From contig NC_004572.3 of the NCBI RefSeq assembly GCF_000007485.1, forward strand, positions 744,001-808,000: DNA of 64,000 nucleotides, written 5' to 3'. The position numbers were made by a program, and so were the translations under genes. Below, piece by piece: positions 33,606-41,460 of this stretch; within the stretch, counting starts at the first letter, position 1; each line of letters begins with the position of its first letter. The stretch comes from Tropheryma whipplei str. Twist. GTDB lineage: Bacteria > Actinomycetota > Actinomycetes > Actinomycetales > Microbacteriaceae. The notes below the pieces were generated by a model. That model was not told the origin of the DNA. It ran no database searches and worked only from the letters and a program-made list of their open reading frames with translations.

Positions 33606-35894
33606 ATGAATGGAAAGATACTAGGCTCGGTGACACCTTGTCGCGTTTTGGCCCGCGTGGCCCTTCTTCTCCTCCTATCATCCCTACAATATGAAACAGC
33701 CTTTGCCAGACAGACACCTCCTGCTCTATCCCTCCTATCATCTGTTTCATCTACATCTGTTTCATCTAATACCAAATACACAAGAGTAAGTAATACAAAT
33801 ACACAAGAAGTATGTGTAACAACTAACACAAATGTATCTCTCCTAATAGATCCTGTTACAAGCAGTACAAAACAAACCCTGTCCTGCACCCCATCTCTCT
33901 TACCCCAACCACAGACACATATATATGTCCCATACACAGATACATCCTCATACCTATATGTCCCATATATAACCAACACACATATATCTCTCTATTACAC
34001 AGATAAGAAAGCAGATCCATCATCTTTCCTAACCTTCCCTCATACAGACATAGCAACCCCATACGGAGATGAGAAAGTAATCTCCATAACAAAGACAACA
34101 ACCAATCTCATAGCTCTCCTAACAACCCGTAACATCTTCTTCTTTGACATACATGTAACAGAGAAACCAAAGATAACTGTTCCCATACACAAACAGATAG
34201 ATAACACATATCTCTCAGACATACCATCACTCAGAAACTCCAGATACACCTTCTCTCTAACACACCCAAACAAAGACATAACCATAGATAGATACACCGG
34301 ACAGATACATCTCTCATCCCTACCAACATCTCCCATAACAGCCATAGCCATAAACAGAGACACAACCACCCATATCACCTATGCAATAGATACACAATAT
34401 AGACAAATTCATCTTGATCCTCCTAAGAAGCCCCGCAAGAGAGATGTGACACCTGTGACTAATACTGGTGTCTGTGCTGCTCAGACCTATTCCCCTACCT
34501 ATGCAACAGAATCTCTAGAGGATATGGCCATTCGTGTGACAAATCCAAGCTGGAAGGCTTCCTCTTATATATCATCCTCATACACCTGGTCTGTTCCTCC
34601 TGACACCACAGCACCCATTCCTCCCTCTCCATGTGGTCCAACCAAGAAATGGTCACCGGGTGACTGGACACCTACCTGGGTTACCCATCCAACTCCTGTT
34701 GACTCCTACGCAACAGAGTCTCTGGAAGATATGATACGTAAGTTTAAGTCACAGTTAGAGAGTCCAACAAAGAAATCCTTTAGTGCTATAACAGGAAAAA
34801 CCTTTGACACAAAACCTCTCCTGCGTGGTGGTGCATACTTCCCAACATCATCCAAGACAGTTGGGTTCTCCACTACGGTTTGGATAACAGCACCTTTGTC
34901 TTCCATTGACCTTAATGTGCCTCTTACCAATGGTATTCAGACGGATGTATTTGTATATCTTGTATCTGGCACATTCACCTATACCTTCCCCACCATCGGT
35001 GCATTCTTTACAACAACCCCAAGCAAGGGAACCATACGGATTGCCTGGGTCCTTCCTGCCTATGACCCAACCTGGCATGTGCCATTTACAACAGGTGGTA
35101 TGTATGCCATATTTGACGGGTCCTCAGCAACATTTCGTGATCTTCTGAATGCATATTCATCTCTATCGGCATCCTTTACGACCGATACAACCTTCTATGC
35201 CTCTAACTCTGGGGATATAACTGTTACAGTGCCTCTTACCAATGGTATTCAGACGAATGTATTTGTGCATCTCTCCTCTGGAGGATTATCGACAGTTGTT
35301 CCGCTCATGACTGCATACCTTACTGCTTCCTCTGAAATCAGTAAGGGAACTATCGCAGCTGCATGGGCCGCTCCTGCCTATGACCCAACCTGGCATGTGC
35401 CATTTACAACAGCTGATCTGTATGCCACTTATGACGGACCAACAGGTGAACTGGTTGGTGTGTTTTACACCCCATATACCATAAATAGGACAGTATCGCG
35501 TGGTCAAACTGTAAGTCTTAGTCCTCTTCCTACCGGAACCTATTCATTTCCAACATATGTGTCTTATGCAACAAAGCCTGGAACTAATCGAGTGCCTGCC
35601 TATTTATTCATGAATCCTACCAATGGTGCGCTGGTTGGTTCTGTGTATCCCTATGTTGCCCAGGGTCAGTATCAGTTCCCCGTTGCTGGTGCTGTATATA
35701 ACCTGCATGTTACAGGTAAGAATAAGCGTCCTAAGAGGGAAGCTGCTGCTCCATGTAGTCCAACCAAGAAATGGTCACCGGGTGACTGGACACCTACCTG
35801 GGTTACCCATCCAGCTCCTGTTAACTCCTATGCAACAGAGTCTCTGGAAGATATGATACGTAAGTTCAAGGAGAGTCTCAAGGCTGCTTCATAG
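33606..35894 (+). CDS. WiSP-family surface protein (secreted, no membrane anchor seen)
   Basis: 762 residues. Signal peptide (LARVALLLLLSSLQYETAFA). Residues 30-270 are Thr/Ser/Tyr-rich beta-type sequence coded by very G-poor DNA. A basic PRKRD site (about 276-280) precedes a first Cys/YATESLEDM unit. Then a CGPTKKWSPGDWTPTWV-type module at about 342 recurs near the C-terminus, where RPKRE precedes it. Between them two tandem beta domains start VPLTNGIQT and end AYDPTWHVPFTT. The layout and the nucleotide-level conservation fit the WiSP family of T. whipplei. It lacks a C-terminal membrane helix. I chose ATG 33606, with GGGGTGATTAG before it. Confidence 0.8.
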   Translation: MNGKILGSVTPCRVLARVALLLLLSSLQYETAFARQTPPALSLLSSVSSTSVSSNTKYTRVSNTNTQEVCVTTNTNVSLLIDPVTSSTKQTLSCTPSLLPQPQTHIYVPYTDTSSYLYVPYITNTHISLYYTDKKADPSSFLTFPHTDIATPYGDEKVISITKTTTNLIALLTTRNIFFFDIHVTEKPKITVPIHKQIDNTYLSDIPSLRNSRYTFSLTHPNKDITIDRYTGQIHLSSLPTSPITAIAINRDTTTHITYAIDTQYRQIHLDPPKKPRKRDVTPVTNTGVCAAQTYSPTYATESLEDMAIRVTNPSWKASSYISSSYTWSVPPDTTAPIPPSPCGPTKKWSPGDWTPTWVTHPTPVDSYATESLEDMIRKFKSQLESPTKKSFSAITGKTFDTKPLLRGGAYFPTSSKTVGFSTTVWITAPLSSIDLNVPLTNGIQTDVFVYLVSGTFTYTFPTIGAFFTTTPSKGTIRIAWVLPAYDPTWHVPFTTGGMYAIFDGSSATFRDLLNAYSSLSASFTTDTTFYASNSGDITVTVPLTNGIQTNVFVHLSSGGLSTVVPLMTAYLTASSEISKGTIAAAWAAPAYDPTWHVPFTTADLYATYDGPTGELVGVFYTPYTINRTVSRGQTVSLSPLPTGTYSFPTYVSYATKPGTNRVPAYLFMNPTNGALVGSVYPYVAQGQYQFPVAGAVYNLHVTGKNKRPKREAAAPCSPTKKWSPGDWTPTWVTHPAPVNSYATESLEDMIRKFKESLKAAS
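34629..34748 (+). repeat. WiSP 120-bp cassette, copy 1 (partner 35751-35870)
   Basis: 120 bp, gap-free with five mismatches to 35751-35870. Codes for the CxPTKKWSPGDWTPTWVTHP and YATESLEDM modules. Confidence 0.9.
34917..35119 (+). repeat. WiSP internal domain repeat, copy 1 (partner 35229-35437)
   Basis: Both copies begin GTGCCTCTTACCAATGG and contain an almost identical stretch for PAYDPTWHVPFTT, with divergent sequence between them. Confidence 0.8.
35229..35437 (+). repeat. WiSP internal domain repeat, copy 2
   Basis: Partner of 34917-35119. Confidence 0.8.
35751..35870 (+). repeat. WiSP 120-bp cassette, copy 2
   Basis: Partner of 34629-34748; it forms the end of the protein. Confidence 0.9.
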
Positions 35895-36104
35895 GCCAGA
35901 GTAGCTGTGTAATCCAGAGAAGAACACATTCACGATTGTAAAGTTGAATATAATCGTTGTAAATCCTATCAAGGAGAGCACAGAGGAACGAGTTCCCCTC
36001 CATCCTGCCGTTGCCCTGGCGTGTATGTAGGCCGCGTAAAGAATCCAGATAGCGCCGATCAAGACACGCGTGTTGCGCAGCGGTCCCTGAAAACAGCATG
36101 GGGA
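35889..36104 (-). pseudogene. Remnant of ccsB (cytochrome c biogenesis), C-terminus only
   Basis: In a frame without a start, after a TGA at 36107-36105, the minus strand reads ILYAAYIHARATAGWRG, then SVLSLIGFTTIIFNFTIVN and FFSGLHSYSGL-stop. This is the C-terminal end of CcsB/ResC, the haem-handling membrane protein of system II cytochrome c maturation, where YAAYLHARATxGWRG and GLHSYAG are typical. Only about 60 residues remain. The upstream part is missing; the membrane-protein gene at 36059 overlaps its start, and the WiSP stop overlaps its end. Confidence 0.75.
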
Positions 36105-36844
36105 TCAATCTTTTTCCTTCCTGCAAGGCCTTCAAGATCTGAAGAACTTGCAATGTGCAGACTGCTCATCCCATTAGAAATTGCGGCATTCCGTATACGC
36201 TCAGAAAACTCATCCTGCATTTGTTTCTTTATCTCATCAATGCGGTGTTGTTGATACTCACGATAGGTAGTCGTTGTTTTCCCAAGCAAATAAATTGGCT
36301 TTGGCAGCTTAGATGGCCGCCAGGCCTTTTGGAAAGATGGTTCTTCAGAGGAAATCGGCAGCGCCCGGGTGGGGCGTTCCGGCTTCTGTTGCGCAGAGCG
36401 CATTCTGGCTTTCGCGGCAATATATACGATTCGCAAAGCCAGCAGAGTTGATACTAATAGTACAAACAAAAATGTAGTGAATAAAACCCAGTTTCCCATT
36501 GCTATACCAAGCACAATGGGCAAGCATGAGAAACACAAGGTTATAAACACAGCCCGCCGAAAAAAGAATTTTTTTGAATTAAGTTGGCCGGTAAACTGAT
36601 GTCCGGAAAACTCAGCTCTGCAATTAACAAACTTCCTATAAGCTTCTTTTTCCCTCGCGCGCAAAAGCTTTAATTCATTCTTCGCCGCTCTCACATTAAT
36701 CGGGGCAACATCTCGTTCTATAAAGGAGGGAGATGAAAAAACATCATTCCTTCGGGGAGCCCACGGGACAAAATATGCAATCCACAGCAATACCGCAAAA
36801 ACAACAATAAGTCCCCCGCCCCAGGCTTCCATATGCATACTCAT
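36059..36844 (-). CDS. Membrane protein of unknown function
   Basis: 261 residues. An N-terminal membrane helix (GGLIVVFAVLLWIAYFVPW, followed by PRR) and two more around residues 95-150; the rest is charged and cytosolic. The pattern with a start helix ending in P-W-x-x-R-R is common in actinobacterial proteins encoded beside the 5-FTHF cyclo-ligase gene. It is divergent from that gene (62 bases). The last 15 or so codons overlap the ccsB remnant, so the natural C-terminus may have been changed by the rearrangement there. Confidence 0.7.
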   Translation of the reverse strand: MSMHMEAWGGGLIVVFAVLLWIAYFVPWAPRRNDVFSSPSFIERDVAPINVRAAKNELKLLRAREKEAYRKFVNCRAEFSGHQFTGQLNSKKFFFRRAVFITLCFSCLPIVLGIAMGNWVLFTTFLFVLLVSTLLALRIVYIAAKARMRSAQQKPERPTRALPISSEEPSFQKAWRPSKLPKPIYLLGKTTTTYREYQQHRIDEIKKQMQDEFSERIRNAAISNGMSSLHIASSSDLEGLAGRKKIDPHAVFRDRCATRVS

Positions 36845-36906
36845 AGCCTAGGCTAAAATGCAGCCTTTCCTGGAATTCAGGAGCGCGTGTCCGGTAGCAT
36901 TTCTCT

Positions 36907-37518
36907 ATGTTCACAAAACACGCTATAAGACAACTTATTCGTGCCCGGCGGATTTCTCGCGTAAATTTACAAAACAGTTATATCTGCAATAAGGAACATT
37001 TAGGGCGAAGTCTGACCCTGGCAAGAAATTTACAGATCGTGACAGAAAAGGCAAAATGTATTACCTGTTATTTACCGATAAAAGGCGAACCGGACACGAG
37101 ATACTTTATGACAAGCAATAAACACCTCAAAGTGCTGTTGCCCGTCATTATTGACCGTCAGCTGTATTGGAGAATATGGCGTAATGCAAAGGAGCATCAA
37201 GGGCCATTTGGCACATTCCATCCAGCTGGTAAAAATCTGAGTAAGCATTTCCTTGACAAGACGGACGTTATGCTGATTCCAGCCGCTGCGGTTGATAAAA
37301 GAGGGTATCGATTGGGCTGGGGGAAGGGATATTATGACAGATATCTTGCTAGGGTGAAACGCAGCATTCCAGTATTTGCCGTTGTTTTTGACAACGAGAT
37401 ATTCGACGAAATACCAATAAACGATTGGGACAAGAAACTAACAGGTGTTGTTACAGAAAAAAGGATATTGTATTTTTCTAGGACACATAAACCTCAGGTT
37501 CGCACACGCTCAAAGTAA
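36907..37518 (+). CDS. 5-formyltetrahydrofolate cyclo-ligase
   Basis: 203 residues. The family motif GYRLGWGKGYYDRYL and the substrate region YLPIKGEPDTRYF are clear. Converts 5-formyl-THF with ATP to 5,10-methenyl-THF, rescuing a side product of GlyA. N-terminal K-x-x-IRQLIRARR is typical. Complements glyA, folD and gcvT elsewhere in the window. The downstream 198 bases show no supported gene. Confidence 0.9.
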   Translation: MFTKHAIRQLIRARRISRVNLQNSYICNKEHLGRSLTLARNLQIVTEKAKCITCYLPIKGEPDTRYFMTSNKHLKVLLPVIIDRQLYWRIWRNAKEHQGPFGTFHPAGKNLSKHFLDKTDVMLIPAAAVDKRGYRLGWGKGYYDRYLARVKRSIPVFAVVFDNEIFDEIPINDWDKKLTGVVTEKRILYFSRTHKPQVRTRSK

Positions 37519-37716
37519 AAAAAGTCTGCCCCTTTATCGCGGATAACAATATGTTTTGGATCCGCGATGTTTGTGCCGAAACCGCATAGCGCTCACGAAT
37601 AGTATTGTGCAATACACCTGTGTTGAACATTGTCAGTTCTGCAATACATACCGTTGTGCAAAGCAAAACATAAAGCAAAATAAGTGTTGCATCCTCGGTT
37701 GGCGTAACCGGCGATA

Positions 37717-40700
37717 TCAAACGCCAAGGGCGTGTTTTATGCGCCCAGCAACCTCGTCGGGAGAGGTGAAAAGCTCAAAACTATGTACTTTCATATAAAT
37801 CCAACCCAGCTCCTCAAGAGTTCTCGGGCGTAACGACAACGCATCATGTAGATCATCAAATGTGTTATCAATATCAACAGCAACTGCACGGTTGGCGTAA
37901 CCGGCGGCAAGTGGTAACACGGCGCAGTAGTTCACTCTCACCTTGATCCCAACCAGCTCAAGTCTCCTTGCCAAATCATCAAGCATAGACCCGGCAGTTT
38001 CAAATGATGAATCTGTATTGAGGGGATTGTAGCTTGATAAGAGCTTCATAAGCAAAGCTGGACCCTTTTTTAGGCGCTTGGTGTCGATCTTCTCAGGTTG
38101 AAAACATCCAACTATGTCAAGACATCTTCTGGCACGGGTAAGGGCAATAGCAATGAGCTTTTCACCATCGTCACCGTCAAGAGGGCCAAAACCCGACATG
38201 ACTCCACCTATAGGAGTTAGACCATACCCCAAGGTAAAGATAACACGATCGCGAGTGTACGAAAGTGCCTGCCTGGGATCGACAACGATAAACGGTTCAG
38301 AAGACTTTTTGGCAAGCAGCTGATCGTCATATTTTTTTAGCTCTTGACGGATACGCGTTGCCATTTTAAGGCTGGGTGTAACTACCATACAAGACTCATC
38401 TGCAATATGCTTAGCGACAAGACTTGTGACAAAATTAACCTCGGCATCAACCGCCTCTACAAGACTTGTGACACGATCAGGCAACCCTGTTCCGTCGGGT
38501 ACATAGTGGAAAGTTACACTTTGCTGACCAAGAAAATTACCCGCCCACGGAAGGCCGGTTATCTTGTTCTTATAGAATCCGGAGTTAGCAATACCAATTA
38601 GCCCATAAGGGCGATGACTATTATTCATCTCCAAGCTTGGCAGAATCTCAGATAGTTTAGAGAATAAAGATTCTTCCTGAGTATCACGCGAGGTAAAGTA
38701 CGAAGTTTTTCTCGGGTAGATCTCTTCATTAGCTCCAAAACTAGCTATATCAAAATGCTCCGGAAATTCAGTAATCGGGTCTCCGAAGGCAACAATTTGC
38801 TTGCCCCTTGACACGATGCCGAGACTTTCAGCGATAGACAGCTCGCCGGCACCTAAGACTATAACCGTATCAAAATCACAACTCAGCTGATGTACAGAGT
38901 ACGGGGAAGCAAACCAAACCGGTGACAGAACCTTTGCAAGGTTAGGAGCCTTGCCAAATAATTTCTCCGGCACCAAATGCCCTTTGAGCAAAAGATCCTT
39001 TAGTTCAATGGCTTCATCGGGATAATCAACCAGGGCAACTTTCCAACTTTCGGCCATATTCCAAGCCAGAAGAGTGCCCGCGGCAGCCATACTTGCCCTG
39101 TAAACTAATTTGAAATCTTGCTCAAGTCGCTCTATAACAGACGTATTACCACCGAGAAGGGCGGACCGGTTTTTGAGAAAAAACTCAAGCACTGACTGCC
39201 ACCACGCCAAATCAAGTTCGTCAGATACACGAGATGGTGGCACATGACGGATTGACAGATCTTCAAGTAGATCCCCGATACCTATTTCGCGCAGCTGATC
39301 CCTAATATCAGTGCGTTGTTTTATATGTTTTATAGATTCGGAGTCGGCAGCCAGGCTTTCGAATATTTTCATCAGTTCGATGCGTGGCACGTTCATTAAG
39401 TGTAGGTTTGCAAACAGTTTATTCAATGACGCGATATCGCTCTTAACTTTTTCGAACATGACCTTTACATCTGCCACGCCAACGGGAATCTTGGGTGTTG
39501 TACCGGCCGGAGAGTAGCGATCCCACAGAAGCCGTAATTGACGTATCTTTACGAGATTGTCGTGCAACCCTTGTACCCTCACTCCGGGCAGGAGGTATTC
39601 CCTAACGAGTTTCTTAAGTTGTCGCCTTTTACCTGAGGATAACCCAGGCGACCTGCGCCTTGGGGAAGTTGCTTCAATTAACTCTTCGAGTGACAAGCCG
39701 AATATTTCCGGGCGGAAAATCTCCAATATATCTCTGCTGTCTTGAAAGCACTCTAGGATTGCCCTTAGTTCATCCAGTGTCTTAAAGCTACGCATGTTTG
39801 TTTGGGAAATCAAAGCATCCGATTTATCAAACAAAATTGGCAGACCGATTGCGAATAAGTGTTTTGCAAGGTTATGAGCAGCAAGTGCATCTTCGTTGGT
39901 TGCAAAGCTTATGCCATACCAGAGTGAATCACCAGGCCCACATTCAAACTCGCCTAATTCGGCTGTTTTTCTCAAAAGATCAGCAGCCTCCCCCTTGCGG
40001 CGGGATAGCTTCTCTAAGCTACCTTTATCAAAGCGAACGGCACTTGATGGCGGGTGTTCTAGAAGAGACAAATATGCAAGCTTTTCAATAGCGTCAAGCG
40101 GAGAAACACCAATAGCATCGTCTTTACCATGTAAAGCTCTGCGATAATCAAGCAGAACTCTACGTAGCCTCACCAGGGCATCGTTTACCTCAAGCATGTG
40201 CAGAGGCCTTGCGCCTTCATTACGCCTTATGGAATCAATAAGGTCATGCCTTATCCTGGGGATAGAGACCCCAAGACCGGCAAGGCCAAGACGTCTCAGA
40301 TGGTTACGTATGTCATTAAAGTGGGCTTGCCGCGCAGAAACAACCAACACTCTTTTGTTGTTAGCCAGCATTCCACCAATCACGTTTACGACCGCTTGTG
40401 TTACCTGTGCCCCAGGAGTTGTACGAATAGCAAGAGATCTTCCTTCTAAGATTGCAGAAACAACTAGTTTTTGCTCGTCATCTGCCTCTAACAGAAGTTG
40501 GTTACTTGCATCTGGTAGTTTGAGTGATTTGTCTGTCCTTATCAGGTCTAACTCTTCGCGCCGACCGATTAGCGCAGAGACGAATGGATTGTCAGTTACC
40601 TTCTGAAAATCAATAAGCATAGATCTAGCCGGATGAAAGAAACAGGATACGACAAGACGTGGGAAAACCTTGAAATCATCAATGCTGGATGTCATCAAAC

Positions 40701-41235
40701 GCAGATGCTCAATAACAGGCTGTGGTTTAAAATTTCCTGACTCTGTTGCAAGCGTTACGAAGCTCTCAGGGTCAAGCGAAATGCCATACTGTTCTAACAG
40801 CGCCACCGACAGTTCTGCATTGAAAACAGGATATCCCATTAGTTTCATCTGAAAATCATTTCTGTAAACTCGCATAGCCACGGGCTGCAGAAGAACAGGT
40901 GCACAGTAGCCAACTGACTTGAATGTCCACTTCGTCAAACCAATTGCGAGATGTATGGAGTGAATACCACGAAAACTGAGTAAATTATTACCCTTTGCAA
41001 CAAGATTTGATGCGGCCTGCCGAGCCTCTTTGAGGGCAATTTCGTCTCTCACGAGATGAGAAAGTAAAACCGTTTTACCTGTTACGAATTGGGGTATACC
41101 GCCGGGATGGGCTTTTGATAATTCTATTCCGCTAAGACCAGAGTCATGGTAGTGCAGAAGCGGATTTATGCCACCGAGTGACGCAATTTTTCCTTCCAAA
41201 AAGCCGTTTAGGGTGAGGATGCCGTCAGTATGCAC
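37717..41235 (-). CDS. Very large SF1-helicase-like protein (DUF4011 type) with degenerate ATP site
   Basis: 1172 residues. Features of actinobacterial DUF4011/AAA helicase-like proteins: an N-terminal domain (KEARQAASNLVAKG), then ADDEQKLVVSAILEGRSLAIRTTPG (residues 251-275), where SF1 enzymes have the P-loop. Here it reads TTPGAQVTQ, without GK[ST]. The Walker B position has VIVLGAGELSIAE in place of a DEA(S/G) motif, while QIVAFGDP and the ALTRAR motif VI are kept. The last 100 residues resemble a Vsr-like nuclease-fold end with the GWIYMKVHSFELF strand. Probably binds DNA but may not hydrolyse ATP. Some actinobacterial relatives may share this loss. Confidence 0.7.
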   Translation of the reverse strand: MHTDGILTLNGFLEGKIASLGGINPLLHYHDSGLSGIELSKAHPGGIPQFVTGKTVLLSHLVRDEIALKEARQAASNLVAKGNNLLSFRGIHSIHLAIGLTKWTFKSVGYCAPVLLQPVAMRVYRNDFQMKLMGYPVFNAELSVALLEQYGISLDPESFVTLATESGNFKPQPVIEHLRLMTSSIDDFKVFPRLVVSCFFHPARSMLIDFQKVTDNPFVSALIGRREELDLIRTDKSLKLPDASNQLLLEADDEQKLVVSAILEGRSLAIRTTPGAQVTQAVVNVIGGMLANNKRVLVVSARQAHFNDIRNHLRRLGLAGLGVSIPRIRHDLIDSIRRNEGARPLHMLEVNDALVRLRRVLLDYRRALHGKDDAIGVSPLDAIEKLAYLSLLEHPPSSAVRFDKGSLEKLSRRKGEAADLLRKTAELGEFECGPGDSLWYGISFATNEDALAAHNLAKHLFAIGLPILFDKSDALISQTNMRSFKTLDELRAILECFQDSRDILEIFRPEIFGLSLEELIEATSPRRRSPGLSSGKRRQLKKLVREYLLPGVRVQGLHDNLVKIRQLRLLWDRYSPAGTTPKIPVGVADVKVMFEKVKSDIASLNKLFANLHLMNVPRIELMKIFESLAADSESIKHIKQRTDIRDQLREIGIGDLLEDLSIRHVPPSRVSDELDLAWWQSVLEFFLKNRSALLGGNTSVIERLEQDFKLVYRASMAAAGTLLAWNMAESWKVALVDYPDEAIELKDLLLKGHLVPEKLFGKAPNLAKVLSPVWFASPYSVHQLSCDFDTVIVLGAGELSIAESLGIVSRGKQIVAFGDPITEFPEHFDIASFGANEEIYPRKTSYFTSRDTQEESLFSKLSEILPSLEMNNSHRPYGLIGIANSGFYKNKITGLPWAGNFLGQQSVTFHYVPDGTGLPDRVTSLVEAVDAEVNFVTSLVAKHIADESCMVVTPSLKMATRIRQELKKYDDQLLAKKSSEPFIVVDPRQALSYTRDRVIFTLGYGLTPIGGVMSGFGPLDGDDGEKLIAIALTRARRCLDIVGCFQPEKIDTKRLKKGPALLMKLLSSYNPLNTDSSFETAGSMLDDLARRLELVGIKVRVNYCAVLPLAAGYANRAVAVDIDNTFDDLHDALSLRPRTLEELGWIYMKVHSFELFTSPDEVAGRIKHALGV

Positions 41236-41353
41236 AAGCCAATTTTAGACCCTACCCATCTTGTGTTCGGTAAATGCTTCCGCACTATTTTTCCAGATTG
41301 TAAAAATCACTTTCCTATTTACCTAAATCTGCGTGGTGTTATATACCTATACA

Positions 41354-41380
41354 AAATGTACATTTATAAAATGTACATTT
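41354..41380. promoter_or_regulatory. Two identical 12-bp palindromes in the divergent region
   Basis: AAATGTACATTT occurs at 41354-41365 and 41369-41380, 15 bases apart, between the divergent helicase-like and permease genes. A perfect palindrome in two copies looks like an operator of a dimeric regulator. Confidence 0.5.
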
Positions 41381-41460
41381 GCAATGGCGCACCTGAAGTG
41401 TGCTTACAAAGTGCTGCGCGAATTACGCCTGACGGTGTGATATATTGAGCTTCGCTTATC

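Noticed and set aside
37478-37720. 80-codon minus-strand frame behind the 5-FTHF cyclo-ligase gene
   Set aside because: No ribosome site and no family pattern; an 18-bp direct repeat (CGGTTGGCGTAACCGGCG at about 37694 and 37888) lies at its start, but this does not make it a gene.
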